Assembly: GCA_028752905.1 (NCBI GenBank)
Contig: JAQNBH010000009.1
Location: forward strand, 26,520,370-26,584,369
Reading direction: 5' to 3'
Length of the DNA stretch: 64,000 nucleotides
DNA from: Cladorhizidae sp. MBARI D1340-BT2
Lineage: Eukaryota > Porifera > Demospongiae > Poecilosclerida > Cladorhizidae
The position numbers and the translations under genes were made by a program. Numbering within the stretch: position 1 is the stretch's first letter; every line of letters starts with the position of its first letter. Shown here piece after piece: positions 42,604-52,600 of the stretch. The notes below the pieces were generated by a model. The model was not told where the DNA came from. It did not search any database and saw only the letters and a program-made list of their open reading frames with translations.

Positions 42604-42985
42604 AGGCAGAGCAACGTAAACGTGACCGTGCTACTGAAAACCGAAAGCGACTCGAAGGTGAGCTTCATACTGATGATCAAAGAACCAGTTTAATCTGAGT
42701 TTTTCAATAGTGGAGTTGGAGAGCTCTCAAAGAGTCCTTGATAGAAGCAACTTTCAGAGAGCTCTCAAAGTGTCGTTGATCTGAAGGAAGAACTTTCAGA
42801 GAACTCTCAAAGTATCGTTGATCTGAAGAAGCAAATTTTAGAGAGCTCTCAAAGTGTCACTGATCTGAAGGAAGAACTTTCAGAGAGCTCTCAAAATGTC
42901 GTTGATCTGAAGGAGCAAGTTTCGGAGAACTCTCACACTATCACTGATCTGAAGAAGGACTTGATTCACTATGAATCAAGATATG
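42604..42985 (+). pseudogene. coiled-coil exon built of 42-bp repeats
   Basis: A small exon-like piece (AEQRKRDRATENRKRLEG, ending before GTGAGC at 42659) precedes an array from about 42718. From 42755 to 42985 one frame reads LSESSQSVVDLKEE, LSENSQSIVDLKKQ, ILESSQSVTDLKEE, LSESSQNVVDLKEQ, VSENSHTITDLKKD and ends DLIHYESRYG before GTAAGC. The unit is 14 residues, two heptads, with hydrophobic residues spaced for a coiled coil. The first unit is 4 bp short and out of frame. The gene it belongs to is not recognised. Confidence 0.6.
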
Positions 42986-43469
42986 GTAAGCAATCATACT
43001 ATATATGGCATGGTGTCCAGACATTTATTTCTGTATGTGCATAACATGGATATGTGGGAGGTGAAGGCCACAAGCGTGCATGGCAGGATTTTGTTTCTGC
43101 TCATGTCTGTTTGTGCATTTGTATGTATGACTGTCTCGGAGGATCATTGCAAAACTTGGTAGGCAGATTATTAAGTATGTATCATCATTCAATTTTGAAG
43201 AGTCATGATCAATGGGGATGGCCCATTATGCTGCTTTTCATAAGTAATATCTGAGGAAAGACTTGTTTCAAGTGCATAATTATGACTAACGTCTTTTTTA
43301 TATGTTGCCTATTGACCTGTCTGTTCATTTTCCATGTGAGTATGCTATTCATTTGGAACTGGGGTAAAAAATTATTTTTAGCATTCATAAAAAGATTTGC
43401 ATAAAATTATATCTTAGAGAATCGTGCTTAAAGCTTACATATATGTTCAAACAATTTACATTATTGTAA
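42986..43469. other. spacer, no gene assigned
   Basis: A frame with GHKRAWQDFVSAH at 43054-43110 is the only coding-like patch. AT-rich toward 43400. Confidence 0.4.
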
Positions 43470-44470
43470 TTATATACTGCAAGCCCATGGGCAATTAAAA
43501 CCTGAGATTTGTATTGTGGGTGTCCAATCCATATCTTCTGATCGAAATACAACTCTGGGAATCTTGATGCACTTGTCATGGTACCACTCCCCACATTTTG
43601 AACATTCTGCCATCCTACTTTTGATCCATGGCATTCGGCAGACGCAGTACAGTTCGATTGTTTGAAATGGTTCGATTGCCGGAGAGAGGTTTGTAACAGT
43701 TTTACCAGGAAAAGGTAGCATTTTACGTGACTCGAAACAATTTACGAGGTGACATCTCATTTTGGAGATATCCTTGGCTGGATCTTCACCATAACAGAGG
43801 GCTACTGCACAAGCAATAGCAAAAACTCCACAGTCATTACCATTGGTCTGCTGCTGAATGTTCATAAACCTTGCTGTGATCGTTTTATTCCTTGAAAATA
43901 CAAGTGCAGCTATCTGTTCAGAAGTTGATTGAGGCAAACGATTGTAAAGACTATCATATACCTTAACTTCACTATTATCTTCCTTGCTCAGCTCAATGCA
44001 GATCCAGTGGTTGTTTTGACTGTTCAAAATCTAGACTGCATGACTCTGAATAACGTCAGTGCTAAGATTAGAGACCACAGTAGTAGCTTGCAATCCATTG
44101 ATGGAGAGAAGTACTTTTTTGAGAAGTTTCTGAGAGGCATACATATGGGAATCCACTAACCAGTTTCCATTAAGAATCATGTCACAATCTTCTACTAGGT
44201 CTGGGATCCACATTGGTGGGACTGTTATATCAGGGTAGTGATCAACAATAACTAGTCCAGGCTTTCTATCATCACTGACAGAACTATCTAAAAGTTCAAC
44301 ATCATCGTCATTTTTTTGGTCTTTAGTAGCTCTACTGACAGTACCACCCACAACACTACTATCAGGCTTGGATCCACTTACAGAACTACATACAAGTTTG
44401 ACATCATCGACAACTTTTGTTTCCACAGGTAAGCCAGTAGCTCTGGTGATGGCACTACCCACAAACAACA
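43470..44470 (-). pseudogene. Ulp1 (C48) protease plus PHD finger (element G2)
   Basis: On the minus strand the domain opens with VPPMWIPDLVEDCDMILNGN and WLVDSHMYASQKLLKKV. After an in-frame TAG at 44031 it continues NNHWICIELSK (catalytic His), EVKVYDSLYN (Asp) and QQQTNGNDCGVFAIACAVAL (Gln, Cys), then MRCHLVNCFESRKML. The PHD finger reads LYCVCRMPWIKSRMAECSKC and EWYHDKCIKIP. The last Cys pair is FNCPWAC. All four C48 catalytic residues are present. The single TAG, in place of a likely Gln codon, breaks the domain just before the His. Frame ends at 43470. The domain order matches element G1 on the other strand. Confidence 0.82.
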
Positions 44471-45010
44471 CCATCATGGAATCCTTTCTTGTCGCTGTTA
44501 AAGCAAGGTAATCCAGTATGACATCTTTTGGTGCACAACTTTCTGGCTTTCTTACAAGAGCAATGAGAGTTTTTGCATCCACCTTTGCAACCACATGAGT
44601 TACCATAATAGGCATTCTTAGGGTTAAAGAGCAGTGCAGTTTCTCGTAGAGACAAAAAGGATTCCATTTTCCAGTCATTTGGTGAAAGCTCGACTTTGCC
44701 AGAATACCGCTCAAGTTGTCCATCATAAGCACAGTTTTTCAATACCCCATATTGACAACGTAGGCGATACACAGGTCTCTTGGTACCAGAGACAACAACA
44801 ATTACACATGGTTTCCGTCGAAAATCAGTTGATGCTCTGTCGATTCGTGGGATTTGAATGCTGACTAAATCCCCAACAGCAAATGATTCAACAGCATGGC
44901 GTTTCCGTTTACTGTATTGTTTCACCATTCTTTCAGCATTCAATCGATAGTTTCTATCAGCTTCCTTTCTTCGTTTGCTATGCTTTTGGCTTGTTGCCAA
45001 TGGAGTACCT
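44455..45010 (-). pseudogene. basic region, integrase tail and Cys-rich motif (element G2)
   Basis: The exon follows TTCTTCAG. It reads ATSQKHSKRRKEADRNYRLN and AERMVKQYSKRKRHAVESFA, then VGDLVSIQIPRIDRASTDFR, a post-integrase barrel-like segment seen in KRBA2-like proteins. At the end is a dense Cys motif: SCGCKGGCKNSHCSCKKARK followed by LCTKRCHTG, a CXC-like zinc-binding pattern. The frame stops at 44455; a frameshift near there is needed to reach the Ulp1 domain. Confidence 0.7.
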
Positions 45011-45189
45011 GAAGAAATATTTTTAATAAAATGTTTATTACATCATCAAAATGTTATATAATGGGATTGCTAAAAGTAATTTACTTGTGTTTTCACTCTA
45101 AAGTCTCAACACAAGGAAAGCTCTGTGCAATGTTTATTTGGTATTAAAATAGAATGTCTAAAATTGTTTTACTCTCCATTATACTAACC

Positions 45190-45523
45190 CTGGATTAGAA
45201 ATATTAAAAGGTCTAAAATTGTTTTACTTTGCTTATTTCTGATATCAATCTCTGTGCAATGAGGTTCACTACAGTGAGGGACAGATGGTGAGGAGTGTTC
45301 AGCAGAGCTTGGATCATCTGAACAAGGTAGAGGAGTAGAACTTTTGTCTGCTGATACATGTTCCATAGGCTCAGTTTCATTGATCAAGTCTGCGATATCT
45401 TCCTCCATTACTGACCCTAGATTAGTACCTGGAAATACACCGCTACGTGGTGGTTGTCCGTATCCCAATTCGTATGGAGTACACTTCATGGTTTCATGAA
45501 CACATGTATTCAGTTGATCTAGT
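45190..45523 (-). pseudogene. integrase C-terminal exon and Ser/Pro linker (element G2)
   Basis: After a CTACTAG acceptor the frame reads DQLNTCVHETMKCTPYELGY and GQPPRSGVF, the end of the integrase core in KRBA2-like proteins. An acidic and Ser/Pro-rich linker follows (EEDIADLINETEPMEHVSAD, SSAEHSSPSVPH). Confidence 0.7.
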
Positions 45524-45787
45524 AGTATACACATACACACCAAAAAAAGCAGAGATGACCAAGTATGTGAAGTTCATGCTGCCATCAGGATGCCAGTATT
45601 AGGCATATTAGTACTACAATGGCTGTACTAAACACTCATCTATAACCTATCAATCACCATTACCATGAAAAGTTCAGCTAGATTACATATTTATGGTATC
45701 TTCTTTTGTAGTATCATACAGTCACCAATTATAGTTGTTTATGAATCACTATTGTTTATGAAACACTATTATGAAAATCAAACATAC

Positions 45788-46243
45788 ACTGAATTTCAGG
45801 TAACCAATGTGACCATGCCATATCACATACATTCTGTTCAAACCGACATGCAAGAAGTTCTTCAACTTTAGCATTTGCACGTTCCACTAGACCCTGTGAT
45901 TAAGGGTGTCTTGGTCGACCGTTTATGATGGTGGCTTTCCCCGGCCAGGTCTTCACCAGTTTGTCTATGATATGATTGACAAATTCTCTTCCGTTATCAG
46001 ATTGGAATATCTATACATAGGAACACTCAAGCATGCTGTAACCATTAATAATCAATTATGGGTCACACAAACCTTGGGAACACCGAAATATGCAAAAACA
46101 CGACTGGACAAGTTTTTAGCCACCTCAATTGCACTCTTGTGCTCAAGAGCAAACAGTACATGGAATTTGGACCAATTATACAAGTAGTGGCCAATCCAGT
46201 TATGGCGGTCGTCTGGTCTATGTCGCATGTCAATCAAATCCAC
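45788..46243 (-). pseudogene. KRBA2-like integrase catalytic core exons (element G2)
   Basis: Exon 46243-46073 starts after TTTAG with the first Asp block VDLIDMRHRPDD, then WIGHYLYNWSKFHVLFALEH and KSAIEVAKNLSSRVFAYFG, ending before GTTTGT. Exon 46010-45788 follows ATAG with IFQSDNGREFVNHIIDKL (second Asp), INGRPRHP, a stop, SQGLVERANAKVEELL (Glu) and DMAWSHWLPEIQ. The DD-E residues are all present, but the TAA at about 45896 interrupts the catalytic region. The wording DNGREF-GRPRHP-SQGLVERAN is that of the KRBA2 and SCAND3 integrase-like family, distinct from the gypsy-like G1 integrase. Intron positions also differ from G1. Confidence 0.8.
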
Positions 46244-46293
46244 CTAAATAAGACAATACTAAATACCAACATATTTGGTACTAATAATATTAC

Positions 46294-47361
46294 CTGTCCT
46301 CGAGTGATAAACCCAGAAGAAATGATAGGTTTAAGTGGGGCACTGTTGGTTTGTGGCTTCTGAAGGTTACACACATTACATATTTGAACGTACTTCTCCA
46401 CAACAGATCTTGGTAGACACGCATAGTTCGAAGAAATCTAGAGGGAGTATGGTGAAGACAGAGAATTGAATTACCAGCATTTTGAATTGATAACCAAAAC
46501 AGATCACTATTATAAAATGTCGCTGGTTGTTTACCACATACTAAAACAACAGGATTAACCCATGGGTATTTAGATATTCAACATTAAAAAGCTGAGAGGT
46601 GTATGCTTGCTCTATCTAGTGGATGAAACGGACAATGTAAATCTAAATGCACACACCCATGTTTTTGCTACTATTAAAAGGATGTAGGTCAAACCGATAT
46701 AAAATAGGAAATGGGTGCAACATAAGGATTCATAACATCCAAACGTCAACATACTTCATAGCGAGTGTTTTATTGTGTCCAAAATGTAACTTCCTGTGTG
46801 TTCCAATTTTTAACTAAAAGTCAATTGGAGGTTACTACAATAGTAGTGTTTTACTCATATGCTACGCTGCACAGTCCTTGGACTCAATTGAATTTGGATA
46901 TGACAAATTGTATGTTTGCACTTACCAAAACCATATAAAAGTTAGAGGTAGCAACCTTATGTCAGGACCTCAATTCAAATATTCATGGACACCTGATTAA
47001 AAACATTTTATGGTTGACATGAGCAATACTCATATTATGCACAGCTTATATAAATGACAGTCAGTCACAATTTTCAATCTCAGGTGCTATCTTTAGGTGT
47101 TCAACCAGTAGAGCTACACTGTACCTACAATATTTGAGTGCCAAAATGAGAGCATGCATCAAGGGCTACATTTCAAACACAAGATCACATGCATAGAATC
47201 TGTTTTATATAGAAATGATAGACATTCTGTACCTCGGCTAGAGTCTTTTCATAGCCCATATGAACTTGAACATCACAGTGCACTCTATTCAAAATAGTAT
47301 GAAACTCTTCAATGTAAACCACTCTCCGATAATGTCCAATGATGGAGGAGTCATTCTCATC
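46294..47361 (-). pseudogene. integrase HHCC finger exons (element G2)
   Basis: Exon 47361-47233, after TTTTTCAG, reads DENDSSIIGHYRRVVYIEEF then HTILNRVHCDVQVHMGYEKT and ends at a GTACAG donor; the two His residues are in HCDVQVH or H-x-x-x-HMG. Exon 46437-46294, after CCTCTAG, reads ISSNYACLPRSVVEKYVQIC then NVCNLQKP with the Cys pair, ending before GTAATA. The 800-bp intron between them carries no recognised element. No stop is seen in these two exons. Confidence 0.75.
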
Positions 47362-47605
47362 CTGAAAAAAGATTAGATTAAAACGATACTGTATAACTGC
47401 AATTCAGTAAAGGGTCTGGCTCATGAAGCGAATGGCTACTGGATTTCGATCAATTAAACCAAGTTTTGTCTTTGTTATTATCATCCAGGCCTTCAAATAG
47501 ATTGGCACTTGACTTGTGGCTTTAAACTGATAAAATAAGGAGACCTGTCTAACAACAAAATATGTCTCACAAAATATATCACTGGCTATTTGGGTTGAAT
47601 CATAC

Positions 47606-47839
47606 CTTTTCTTTGCTGGTATACAAAGTACATCCAAGCCCAAGAGCAGGGTACTCCAAAAGTTTTTTTTTTAATTGTTTCACCCAAAAATTTAATTTAG
47701 AATCACTGTTCGCCATCTCCCCTTTCAGAAATTTGACAACAGCTTGTCCCTTTGTTCTTGATATGGTTTTGCTTCCAAGGTTCCTTCCAGAAAGAAAGGT
47801 TTGCAGAAGACAATCATCATAGGCATTCTCTCCTTCCAT
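47606..47839 (-). pseudogene. first exon of KRBA2-like integrase gene (element G2)
   Basis: ATG 47839 begins a 78-codon open exon: MEGENAYDDCLLQTFLSGRN, GSKTISRTKGQAVVKFLKGE, SKLNFWVKQLKKKLLEYPAL, ending TSKEK before GTATGA. It is free of stops. A run of T (A on the sense strand) gives KKK. Upstream (47850-47930) is a GC-richer patch with CCACGTGGGAG and TTTCGCGATCC that may hold the promoter. A second possible exon at 47550-47410 (QFKATSQVPIYLKAW) is uncertain. Confidence 0.6.
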
Positions 47840-47934
47840 TTCTCCTTCCTACAACCTCTTCCCACGTGGGAGCAAACTTGATTCGATCTGATTGGTGATC
47901 AGGAATTGGGTTTCGCGATCCTAGGATTGAGCAA

Positions 47935-49190
47935 ATTCCAGGTTTGCGGATAACATATATATTGTAATTGGCGAGATGCAACAATTGCCTTCAAGCAGTA
48001 TATAGAAAGGCAGTGCCACAAGTGTTCTGTGGAGTAGGTACTGACACAATGGTCCGGGCATTGTGGTAATAAATATTATTAACCCTGTGCATTTATACTT
48101 TGAGACATCAGCAAAACATTGTCTCAATGTTTACAAAAATGCCTATGATCAAATTTTTTTACAAAATATAATGCTCTCTTGCTTTATGGTTAGTGTAAGT
48201 AGATCTTCATTCTCTTTCATGCAATTAGAGATAGTTCTTGTAGCATTGGTTGCACACATCACAAGAATCAATATTTGCATAATACTTACAGGTCCCCAGC
48301 ATCCTTCTCTGTATACTCAAGTCATTATTCTCAATAGCTCATCCAAACACTGATGATGGATGTAGTGTTCTATTTTTTACAAGCTAGCATGCTTAATTAT
48401 AATTTTTTTTACTGCTTATATCTTGGAATCATCTTCCCTCATAAACTTCAGCAACTTATAAGAATTCCTATCACTATGGTCATTGTGGCTGCTGATTCCA
48501 AATCCCTGTCTAGGAAAGAATTCGAGGAATGATGGTTTAGTAGCCATTGCCAAGAACTGCTACATGTCACTTAAATTGCATGTTGTTGTGCAGGTAGCTA
48601 ATACTACACAGAATGCTTGTGATACTGCATCTGTTTATGCTGCTTGTAGTAAACTATTGCATTTCCATATACATAACTACAAGTAATAATTACCTACCTG
48701 ACTGTATGCTTGCATAAAGATATAAATATTATCCAGTTAGCAATTCCATTCTTATTTACATAGCATTAGAGATTCAAGCCTTCATGGACTATCCTTGTCA
48801 CAACTGTCAAGCAAAAATAACAGGGCACCCGACCTTCAAAATTAAGCCACTGCTACGAAAGGAACTAAGTCGTCTGGAATTATCCTAACACTGTCTTTTT
48901 CAAAAGGTTGCTTGGGCCAAAATATTAACTTGGTTGTGAGGCTCGTTATGGAAAGGCAAGGATCCAGTTCTAGTAGAAGCACTAGAAACATGTTAAGCAA
49001 TATTGCCAGCCATATTAAAACACAAACACAGAATCTCCGACTACTTGTACCATTCATTGCGCTGCCTGGCACCAGAATGTTAGCAGTTGAATCGGAATGG
49101 ACTTCCCTGGCTGCTGGGGAGCCACTCTCGAGAGCCTGAACTGAAGCCAAGACCACCAAGATCACCATAATTTTTGGTATTCAGTTATTT
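47935..49190 (+). repeat. segmental duplication unit S, copy 1
   Basis: Blocks shared in order with 62,940-64,000: ATATATATTGTAATT, CCACAAGTGTTCTGTGGAGTA, ATTGTGGTAA, CAATAGCT(C/T)ATCCA, GTCTAG-AAAGAA, GTTGTTGTGCAGGTAG (TGAAGGTAG) and GCACCCGACCTTC. The pair are direct repeats 15 kb apart with much divergence. Confidence 0.8.
48790..49139 (+). pseudogene. decayed copy of exon in duplication unit S
   Basis: The homologous stretch near the window end (63880-64000) reads NAPDLPNEATTSKRTVTWNE and PNTTVFSIRLLGG without stops. Here the same region reads RAPDLQN, stop, ATATKG and then shifts frame. A later open piece (MGQNINLVVRLVMERQGSSS, 48912-49139) follows. An antisense frame of 108 codons (49168-48842) with a hydrophobic stretch is considered a shadow. 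Confidence 0.45.
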
Positions 49191-49645
49191 ATCACAACCT
49201 TTTTGAAATAGAAAGCCAAAGTTTGTACTTGTCATCAATAGGAGCCTCTAGCCCTAGAAACCTACTACTCTAATGCCCTAGCAGTTTTAGAACTTCTATA
49301 ACTTTTGACAAACATCAGATGAAGAATTGCCAAGAAATATATATATACCATGAGATGTGTTTTTTAACTCTCATTTTTCTCAGCTAATGTTCATTGTGTA
49401 TCAGTGTCAAGTTAAACAGAAACTTGGAGCTCTGGAGACTGATAATATATTTAGGATGTATGTGGTGAAAAATGGAAATCATTGACTTCTTTTAATATCA
49501 TGTAATTCTGACAGTTTGTCCACCTGTTCTTTATATATGTACGCACTTTATTATTTAGAGGACCACGATACAGCTGTGATTTATTATCCCTACATATATA
49601 GTATGAATGCATTCTTGATTTATATTTTGTTTACTGTAACTTTAG

Positions 49646-49811
49646 ACCCTGGATTGCCTACAAGTGCTGGTACAAATATTGGGACATCAGAGGTCTTCCA
49701 TTCAAAAGATCCATAGAGGTGGATACTCTATTGTTGTATTTTCTTGATTTAATGAATGTTTTATTTTTGAGACTCCTTCCTTCCTTGATGAGCAAGCCAG
49801 TGAGAATCTCG
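49646..49811 (+). pseudogene. two-exon module a1/b1 (degenerate)
   Basis: Exon a1 from 49646, after CTTTAG, reads PGLPTSAGTNIGTS then a stop. Exon b1, 49772-49811, is exactly 40 nt, reading TPSFLDEQASENL before GTAGGT. The tyrosine motif seen in other copies (YENP) is SENL here. Confidence 0.5.
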
Positions 49812-50121
49812 GTAGGTGTAACTTAGTTTGGAATACTGGATTTATTCAATCTGTTTATTTTTCCATGTGGATAATTTTTACACAAATTGACTATTTTTCT
49901 CAGCTCATGTTCAAAGATGTCAGTCAAGAAAGTAGGATTACTCTGACAATTTTTACATATGCTCTACAAAAATATTGTTTAAATGGGCAAGCACTCTTTT
50001 AAAACACAATGGGAAAAGTAGGTCCTAAAACTACACAACTCTAGTATGGCACCAAACATTGATTGAATTAGCTTAGTATGCACACAGTATAAACGCATTC
50101 TAAAATGTCCCATTTTTTATC

Positions 50122-50237
50122 CAGGATTGCCTACAAATGATGTTCCAACATTTGGCCTCTCAGGAGATGGTCTTCCAGCCATACATGTGAGCCATTAGCT
50201 CTATCCTTGACTGGTGAGCAAGCCTATGAAATTCCTG
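50122..50237 (+). pseudogene. two-exon module a2/b2 with lost intron
   Basis: The a-type sequence PGLPTNDVPTFGLSGDGLPA runs directly into GTGAGCCATTAG and b-type sequence LTGEQAYEIP ending before GTATGT. The intron that separates the two exons elsewhere is almost entirely deleted, and an in-frame TAG remains between them. Confidence 0.5.
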
Positions 50238-50725
50238 GTATGTTTGGAGTACTGTTTAGATGAGGTGTTTATGACAAAATTCTCTCGGAACAAATAAAGA
50301 AATTTTGTAATGTCATTGTCCTAATAATGTATAGGATAGCTTGATTAGAACATCTGTGAGATTTACATCAATATGAATACATGCTGAGAAATATGTCATA
50401 TGAAAGATTGTGTCTATTGATAACCTATTTTTCTCAGATCATCTCACAAACATTAAATTTGCACTTCAGTTTGCATAGGAACATAGTCAGCACCTTCCAC
50501 ATTACAAGTATCCACTATGCAATTTTCTCTGATGACTGGATGCTTGTAGCGACCGCCCAGTGCATCATAGTATGTGACAGATAGCAAAGATAGAAGGAAA
50601 GTTAGCAATAAAAATCCATTGGTTGACTTTGTTGAACCTGAAGTCGACTACTTGATAGTTTTAATCAATGAGGGGATCAATAATGCCTTAGCTAAAGTAG
50701 AGGCACCAGCTAGACATTAAAATAA

Positions 50726-50842
50726 CCAGCAAATCCTCACCTAGGGCTAACTAACCTCTAACTTTATTGCAATGGTAACACAACCAGCAAATCCTCACCT
50801 AGAGCTAACTAACTTCTATCTTCATTGCAATGGTAACACAGG
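50726..50842. repeat. 57-bp direct repeat, two copies
   Basis: AACCAGCAAATCCTCACCTA through CATTGCAATGGTAACACA occurs twice head to tail with about three differences. Confidence 0.9.
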
Positions 50843-51249
50843 GTGTGCATTTTACAATCAACATTCAAATTTCATAATTCAAGCACCCACCTTAGATGTT
50901 CAAGGCGAGTGAGTAGTTCGACTCCCTTTATTTCCCTTAGGGTAGGTATGTATCTTTATAGCCAGGTATTGCACTGGTACTCTCTATATTAAATGGAGGT
51001 TGATATTAAAAAATCATGTCTTAGCTCTAACTAATTTAAGCAGTTTCTTAGCATCCTGATGGTGGTTTCTTCCTCAAAAAGGAATTCCAGCTTACCATGA
51101 TACTTCACTATGATAGTGCCTGGTGGACATTTAAAAAAATCCAGGAAATTTATTTTAAGTCTATCCATAACAAACTAAAATTGTTAAAGAACATAAACAC
51201 AATAATTTGAATTGTATGTGTGGAGCTAATCTGAGAGCTGAATCAGCAG

Positions 51250-52600
51250 CTACATGCTCTAGCCTCCTACTGCTCTACAGCTGTAGCATTTTAGAACTTG
51301 TATAATTTTTTCCAACATTCCGATGAAGAAGTTCCGATAAATATAGTGTATAAGATGTAGTCAGCTTGTGTTCATTGTGTATTGGTGTAAAGTTAAAACA
51401 GCTCTGGGCAGAGAGTGTGTTACAATGGAGGTAGGTGAAAGTTGGAAGACATTCATCTCCTTTCAAAGTCTTATAATATTGACAGTTTTTCCACTTATTC
51501 TTTATAAATGCACTGTACTTTGTTGATTATTGTGCCACCAAGGATAAGCTCTGATTTATTGTCCCTACATAGTATGAATACATTCTTGATATATACTCAA
51601 ACTTTAGATCCTGGATTGCCTATAAGTGGTGGTCCAAAACTTAGGACATCAGGTCTTCCATCACCACCATCCAGACATGTGAGCCAATACTCTATCGTAG
51701 TGTTTGCTTGCTTAATTTTACAGTGATTGTTTTAACTTTCAGACTCAATCCTTTTCTGGTGAACAAGTCTATGAAAATCCTGGTATGTGAATACTGAGAG
51801 GTTCATGTTATTTTACATATTTTAGATTTTAGGTACTGTTAACAAATTAATTCCCTTGACATAAGTAGCCTAATACTCTACAAGTCTAGCTTATTTAAAA
51901 CACTAATGTTTTTACGTCAATATGATGAACACATGCCGAGAATGAAAGGTTTGTGTCTCTTCAGTCTGTGTATGCAACATAATTGTGCTTTGTAAGTAAC
52001 AAATGCTCACAATAGAGTGTGCTCTGATGTATGATTTGAGTGGGTGTGTGTAGTGATCGCCCAGTGCATAATATCCTGTGACAAATAACAATGAAAGGAG
52101 ACAAATAGGGATGTAGATACATTGGTAGTGTGGCAGAGCCAGAGAGACAAGTGCATTAGTACAATACTAACCAGCTGTATGTGGGCATGTAGTAAAAATT
52201 AGTTAGCTACTGGCATGCTATAACATGTATAATACCATGTATTTACCTGTAGTCTTAGTAATGTATGATTATTCAAATTGTATGCATGTCAGAACAGTAG
52301 TCATAACAGCAGTCGGAGTAACTTGTGTGAGAACAGTTGAGTTGTTTTGTCTTTTGCTGTGTCTTCTATATCTTATTTATTTATCCTCTTAATATATTTA
52401 AACCTATCTGAACTCTTAACACAGTCTAGCTAGTTGTCTAGAATTGTACTAAGTTGAACATTTATTGAAGTTGAATAGCTATAGCAGTAGCCACTTGTTG
52501 AATAGACTGAACTCGGTTGGTTACAGGTAGACTTGGCTAAAACTTAAGTCGACCACTTTGAAGTTTTAAAGAAAGAGAGGATCAAGAACAACACTACTTA
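51250..52600 (+). repeat. ~2-kb tandem duplication unit T, copy 2
   Basis: The second copy of the unit at 49240-50700; see that entry for shared blocks. It holds the intact a3/b3 module. Confidence 0.75.
51608..51782 (+). CDS. two-exon module a3/b3 with YENP motif
   Basis: Exon a3 51608-51678 (ACTTTAG acceptor, GTGAGC donor) reads DPGLPISGGPKLRTSGLPSP and PSRH, with the first codon split. Exon b3 51743-51782 (CTTTCAG acceptor, GTATGT donor), 40 nt, reads TQSFSGEQVYENP. The module enters and leaves in phase 1, so it can be duplicated without shifting frame. YENP fits the pYxN consensus bound by Grb2-type SH2 domains, so a cytoplasmic tail of a receptor is possible. The parent gene is unknown and the reading is by inspection only. 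Confidence 0.5.

Larger units (their letters stand above)
49240..50700 (+). repeat. ~2-kb tandem duplication unit T, copy 1
   Basis: Blocks TTTTAGAACTTCTATAACTT, TGACAGTTTGTCCACCTGTT, GATTTATTATCCCTACATA, the ACCCTGGATTGCCTACAAG exon, CCGCCCAGTGCATCATA and a GTCGACTACTTGATAGTTTT block recur in the same order at 51250-52600. The copies are diverged. Confidence 0.75.

Noticed and set aside
48842..49168. Minus-strand frame with signal-peptide-like start and hydrophobic segment
   Set aside because: It is antisense to the duplicated exon region and its counterpart at the window end is not preserved.
50930..50960. TTAGGGTAGGTA as an interstitial telomere
   Set aside because: Single unit only.
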